From the NCBI GenBank assembly GCA_002308255.1, contig DBVZ01000086.1:4326-22515 (forward strand): a stretch of DNA of 18,190 nt, read 5' to 3'. Position 1 is the first letter of the stretch. Every line of letters begins with the position of its first letter. Shown one piece after another: positions 15,138-18,190 of this stretch. Origin of the DNA: Lachnospiraceae bacterium UBA1251 (lineage in GTDB: Bacteria; Bacillota; Clostridia; Lachnospirales; Lachnospiraceae). The notes under the pieces were generated by a model. That model was not told the DNA's origin, searched no databases, and saw nothing but the letters and a program-made list of their open reading frames with translations. The translations under genes and the position numbers were made by a program.

Positions 15138-15282
15138 TCTCCGAAAAGGGCCATAAAACTCACAAAAAAAAGAAAAGTTTTCTCTGCTACAATACCCTCA
15201 GAGCATGAAATGGGAAGGACTGCCGGTAAGGAGAAGGCAGGATCCTAATTCCGTATGACTGTATAATATGTATATCGAAACA

Positions 15283-15311
15283 TTGTAAAATCCGGCCGTA
15301 ACTGTTAAAAT
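15283..15311 (+). promoter_or_regulatory. Promoter of the vWA gene
   Basis: The -35 box is TTGTAA (15283-15288), the spacer is 17 bases, and the -10 box is TAAAAT (15306-15311) preceded by TG at 15303-15304, giving an extended -10. Predicted transcription start is near 15318, about 55 bases before the ATG at 15373, which has GAGGGGG at 15359-15365. Confidence 0.6.
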
Positions 15312-15372
15312 AGCTAAGATGGGCATATTCTATGGATTTGTTCAGAATAACCCGTAACGAGGGGGATGGCAC

Positions 15373-18180
15373 ATGCACAGGACGAAACACGGCAAAGGCT
15401 TCAAAATACTGCTTTCTGCGCTTCTGACAGCGATCATTCTATTATCCGCAGCTCCGAAAACAATTGTATCCGCATCCGCTTTTACCCGGAAGACAAAGTC
15501 CCGGGTGATTCATGTCGTCTACGATGATTCGGGATCCATGACAGCTGGAGATCTGACCCGATGGAGTCAGGCAAGATATGCTCTGGAAGTTTTCGCATCG
15601 ATGATGGGAGAGAATGATGAACTGACGATTTATCCGATGTCGAGTTATTCTTTCCTCGATGGGGCGGCTCATCAGGTCAAGTCTGAGACCTGGGGAAAAA
15701 CCATTACGATTAAGGGAAGTGATTCCGCATCGAAAAGGGTTGAAACAATCAGCAAGCTGAACGGATCAACGAGTGGTGGAAAGGACGGAAGATACATAAA
15801 CACGCCGATCTCTTCTGTAGAAGCTGCAGGACAGCAACTGGATGAAAAAAACGCAGAAGATAAATGGCTGATTATTCTTACAGACGGAATATTTGATCTC
15901 GGCGGGGGCGACGGCGATCATTATGACAACGCACAGGCGGAAATCGTCCTGAAAGATGTTTCCAGCGTGCCGGGAATTCGGACTGCATACGTAGCTATTG
16001 AACCATCGCAGGGCATGAGAATGGATCATCTGTCAGGAGACGGTTTTTATTCTTTCAATGCCGACAAAGGAAAACTTCTTGAAACTGTCACAGAAGTGGC
16101 GACGCTGGTTTTCAATTTGCAGAGGATTGAAGTAAGCGGGAGCGGCTCAAAATCAGTCAATCCGGATATTCCTATCTCCAAGATGATCGTTTTTGCCCAG
16201 GGTGAAAACGTCAGTGTGGGAGATGTGAATATAGACGGAAAAAAGACAGATGCGAAACCGGAGTCCGTGGTTACGGAAGTACCCGAAAACACCCCATATA
16301 AACCGAATATGAGCGGCTACTCCAACGCCAGAGTTGAACCCGGCCTCAAAGGCACGGTCGTCACCTACACCGCCAAAGACGACGACCATCCGTTCCCGGC
16401 AGGAAGATACGAGTTTTCCTGCAATACAGATAACGTGGCGGTCTATTTTGAACCGGGCGTCAAGATCGAGGCGATCCTGGAGGGACCGTCCGGAAACGTG
16501 AATATCACCCGCGGGGAGGGGGAACTCGACGCGGGAAATAAAAAAGTCCGTCTCCGGATGATCAATCCTCTGACGGGTGAAGTGATCGATCCGTCCGCGT
16601 CCCCGCTGCTTAAAAACGCGCAGATGACGCTGACGGTCACCGATGCGGACGGTCAGACCGCGACCTGTAAAGACGGCGACGAAGTCTTTATCAAAGAGGG
16701 AGAACTCGAGATTCAGACGAAAGCCGTTTTTGAGGGCGACATCGAAAAAGTGTCGCCGGCGGTGAAGGTCAAAGCCGGCAGCCCGGGCCTGTGGGTCGCG
16801 TTCGGCAATCCGAAAGGGTACACCGTGGATATCACGACCCTGGAGACGTCGGAGCCGGTCACCCTGAGGATCTTTGACGCGGAGGGCAAACCTCTTACCG
16901 ATGAAGAGTATGCTTCCATGCAGTGCGAGATCACCGGACCTGAAGGCATCGCGTGGAAGGCGGATCTGAAGGAGAAGGGAATTTACACGCTGACGCCTTC
17001 GTACTCCACGCCGGAGGGCATGATGGCCGTCAACATGGAAGACGCGAAGCTTTCGGTCCGCGTGAAGACCGGCGTGAGCGGCGTCTCCCGCGAGGGCAGC
17101 GCGGAATGCGCTCTCGAAAGCGGGGGAGAGGTGACACTGAACCTGCAGCTTTCGGCGGTCTATCCGGAAGAGGTCTACTGGGAAAAAGGACCGGACGGAA
17201 AGCCGCAGCCGACGAATGAGATCCCGAAGAACAAAAAAGGGGAGCCGGAAAAAGATGCCAGGAAATATATGTTCCACAGCTCCCGTCTCGGGAAGCAGGA
17301 GGGCGTACCCTATATCGTCGTCAGGGCGGAGGCGGAGGATCTCAAGGGAAATAAGAGACCGCTCACCGATGCCGAGTGGAAAGCCGGCCTCGAAGGTCTG
17401 AAATATAAGAGCAAGGGCATTCCCGAACCGGGGTTTATGGGCTTTCTGTACAGAGTGGCGGGAATCGTCTGCGCGCAGTCCCTTGATTTTGACGCGGAAC
17501 TCGGAGCGGAACCGTCGACATACAATCTCTATCCGAGAAGCCTGACGCCCGCCAATGTAAGGCCGAATACGTCGACGCTCGAGATCGAGCTGACGATCGC
17601 CATGAAAAACGGCATCACAGAGAAGGGGACCACGCAGGGACAGGTGTCCGTCAAGCCGCAGAATATTCTGGTCTATATCGGATGGCTGCTTCTTGCGCTG
17701 GCACTTCTGATCCTTCTTCTGATCTTCCTGTTCCTGGAGATCTTCGTGAAAAAGCGTTTCGACCGGGATCTGTATCCGAACACGGTCGCCTATATCTCGA
17801 ACGCGGGCGTGCCGCTCGCGCCGGGAGCGCCGAAGGTCAGCAAAAAGAGAGTGCAGCATAAGATCTGGCCGCCGTGGGCACCGGAGGAGCGCGATGTGAA
17901 AATGGAATATGCCGGCTACATGGATTCGCCGGTCAATTTTCACATCAAGGCGGGTCCGGACGGCACGTTCCAGATCACGAACATGAAGAAGTTCGCGATG
18001 TACAGCGAGAAAATCAGGATGAACGGACTGAAATACAAGGATGCGCTCGCGTCGCCGCCCGTATTCGACAGGAACAGCGACATCGCGGTCAATGTACAAA
18101 GAGGCACGAGCTCCGGCAAGGTGATCATGACTTTTGTGAAACAGGATACCGGAACCGATGCCGGCAGGAAGAAGCGTTAG
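15373..18180 (+). CDS. Secreted, membrane-anchored von Willebrand factor A protein
   Basis: The protein has 935 residues. It starts with a basic N-terminus and a hydrophobic signal segment (~11-36) ending near A-S-A. A vWA domain spans ~44-240 with an intact MIDAS: D-D-S-G-S (Asp51, Ser53, Ser55), a Thr candidate at 144 and 'ILTDG' (Asp171). Residues ~290-760 are beta-rich, with several Ig-like or Ig-fold repeats. One transmembrane helix (~766-790, Leu/Ile-rich) is followed by a basic stop and a cytoplasmic tail of ~140 residues with a short beta-rich end domain. vWA domains with MIDAS bind protein ligands through a metal ion, so a surface adhesion or sensing role is likely. The start has GAGGGGG 7 bases upstream. 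Bases up to about 16300 are AT-richer than the rest of the gene. The frame closes with TAG 10 bases before the window end. Confidence 0.88.
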   Translation: MHRTKHGKGFKILLSALLTAIILLSAAPKTIVSASAFTRKTKSRVIHVVYDDSGSMTAGDLTRWSQARYALEVFASMMGENDELTIYPMSSYSFLDGAAHQVKSETWGKTITIKGSDSASKRVETISKLNGSTSGGKDGRYINTPISSVEAAGQQLDEKNAEDKWLIILTDGIFDLGGGDGDHYDNAQAEIVLKDVSSVPGIRTAYVAIEPSQGMRMDHLSGDGFYSFNADKGKLLETVTEVATLVFNLQRIEVSGSGSKSVNPDIPISKMIVFAQGENVSVGDVNIDGKKTDAKPESVVTEVPENTPYKPNMSGYSNARVEPGLKGTVVTYTAKDDDHPFPAGRYEFSCNTDNVAVYFEPGVKIEAILEGPSGNVNITRGEGELDAGNKKVRLRMINPLTGEVIDPSASPLLKNAQMTLTVTDADGQTATCKDGDEVFIKEGELEIQTKAVFEGDIEKVSPAVKVKAGSPGLWVAFGNPKGYTVDITTLETSEPVTLRIFDAEGKPLTDEEYASMQCEITGPEGIAWKADLKEKGIYTLTPSYSTPEGMMAVNMEDAKLSVRVKTGVSGVSREGSAECALESGGEVTLNLQLSAVYPEEVYWEKGPDGKPQPTNEIPKNKKGEPEKDARKYMFHSSRLGKQEGVPYIVVRAEAEDLKGNKRPLTDAEWKAGLEGLKYKSKGIPEPGFMGFLYRVAGIVCAQSLDFDAELGAEPSTYNLYPRSLTPANVRPNTSTLEIELTIAMKNGITEKGTTQGQVSVKPQNILVYIGWLLLALALLILLLIFLFLEIFVKKRFDRDLYPNTVAYISNAGVPLAPGAPKVSKKRVQHKIWPPWAPEERDVKMEYAGYMDSPVNFHIKAGPDGTFQITNMKKFAMYSEKIRMNGLKYKDALASPPVFDRNSDIAVNVQRGTSSGKVIMTFVKQDTGTDAGRKKR

Positions 18181-18190
18181 GCCGGGCGGG

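Larger units (their letters stand above)
14777..15372 (+). other. AT-rich intergenic region without a supported gene
   Basis: This 596-base gap is much more AT-rich than the genes on its left. It contains a phased array of ACTCACC/GGTGAGT motifs (14822-15137), a long hairpin with a T-run (14984-15047), several A- and T-runs, and the promoter and ribosome site of the vWA gene at its right end. I see no credible coding frame on either strand. A small structured RNA cannot be excluded. Confidence 0.75.

Noticed and set aside
14822..15163. CRISPR array
   Set aside because: Only 7 bases are shared between copies, the orientation flips midway and no cas gene is near.
15262..15267. TATAAT as promoter of the vWA gene
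   Set aside because: No -35 box at 16-18 bases and the TG is not one base before the hexamer; the 15283-15311 pair is better.
15187..15390. Small minus-strand frame in the intergenic region
   Set aside because: It overlaps the promoter and start of the vWA gene, has no ribosome site and no recognisable feature.
16153..18099. Long open frame on the minus strand (648 codons) opposite the vWA gene
   Set aside because: It is Arg/His/Asp-rich with no domain pattern and lies wholly opposite a gene with a signal peptide, MIDAS and transmembrane helix; it is a mirror of GC-rich codon use.
1..18190. Insertion sequence, prophage or integrative element
   Set aside because: No transposase, integrase, terminal inverted repeats or attachment-site duplication could be seen on either strand.

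Overview
The window looks like a chromosomal piece of a GC-moderate to GC-rich Bacillota, most likely a clostridial lineage such as Lachnospiraceae. This rests on strong AGGAGG-type ribosome sites, TATAAT-type promoters, a SpoIIAA/RsbV-like STAS protein with an RsbW-like ATPase, and large multi-domain signalling proteins of a kind common in that group. I cannot place it to genus. All supported genes are on the + strand. I see no transposase, integrase, tRNA, rRNA or CRISPR array.

Region 1 (2-10692) is a compact signalling/effector cluster. It holds a 5'-truncated membrane-anchored leucine-rich-repeat protein, a small PGDYG-like protein, a membrane protein with two Rossmann (TrkA/RCK-like) domains and a RyR-type tail, a 692-residue protein of unknown function, and a 1450-residue giant. 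Reading the giant by eye, I see a kinase-like domain with its catalytic residues, a second Rossmann-RyR module co-linear with that of the membrane protein, a CARF-like domain, and a C-terminal PD-(D/E)xK-type nuclease related to the DUF1887/Card1/Can2 family. No cyclic-nucleotide synthase and no CRISPR gene lies in the window. My inference is that this is a sense-and-respond (possibly defence) system: membrane sensors feed a kinase/ligand-gated nuclease. It is the best candidate here for an undescribed system.

Region 2 (10754-12064) is a LarA-family (lactate racemase-like) enzyme with the complete set of nickel-pincer ligand and catalytic residues. It has no larB/C/E cofactor genes beside it.

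Region 3 (12112-14776) is an operon behind a good extended -10 promoter: a STAS anti-sigma-antagonist-like protein, an RsbW/SpoIIAB-like ATPase, a MESH1-like (p)ppGpp hydrolase-type HD protein, and a STAS-kinase fusion. Short gaps and a TAATG junction suggest coupled translation. It looks like a partner-switching module linked to alarmone turnover, though no sigma factor or PP2C phosphatase is in view.

Region 4 (14777-15372) is a 596-base AT-rich gap. It holds seven copies of a 7-base ACTCACC/GGTGAGT motif, four in one orientation and then three in the other, spaced close to whole numbers of helical turns. One inner pair forms a long terminator-like hairpin.

Region 5 (15373-18180) is a secreted, membrane-anchored von Willebrand factor A protein with Ig-like modules and a cytoplasmic tail. 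Its 5' third is visibly AT-richer than the rest, which suggests a recombination boundary inside the gene.
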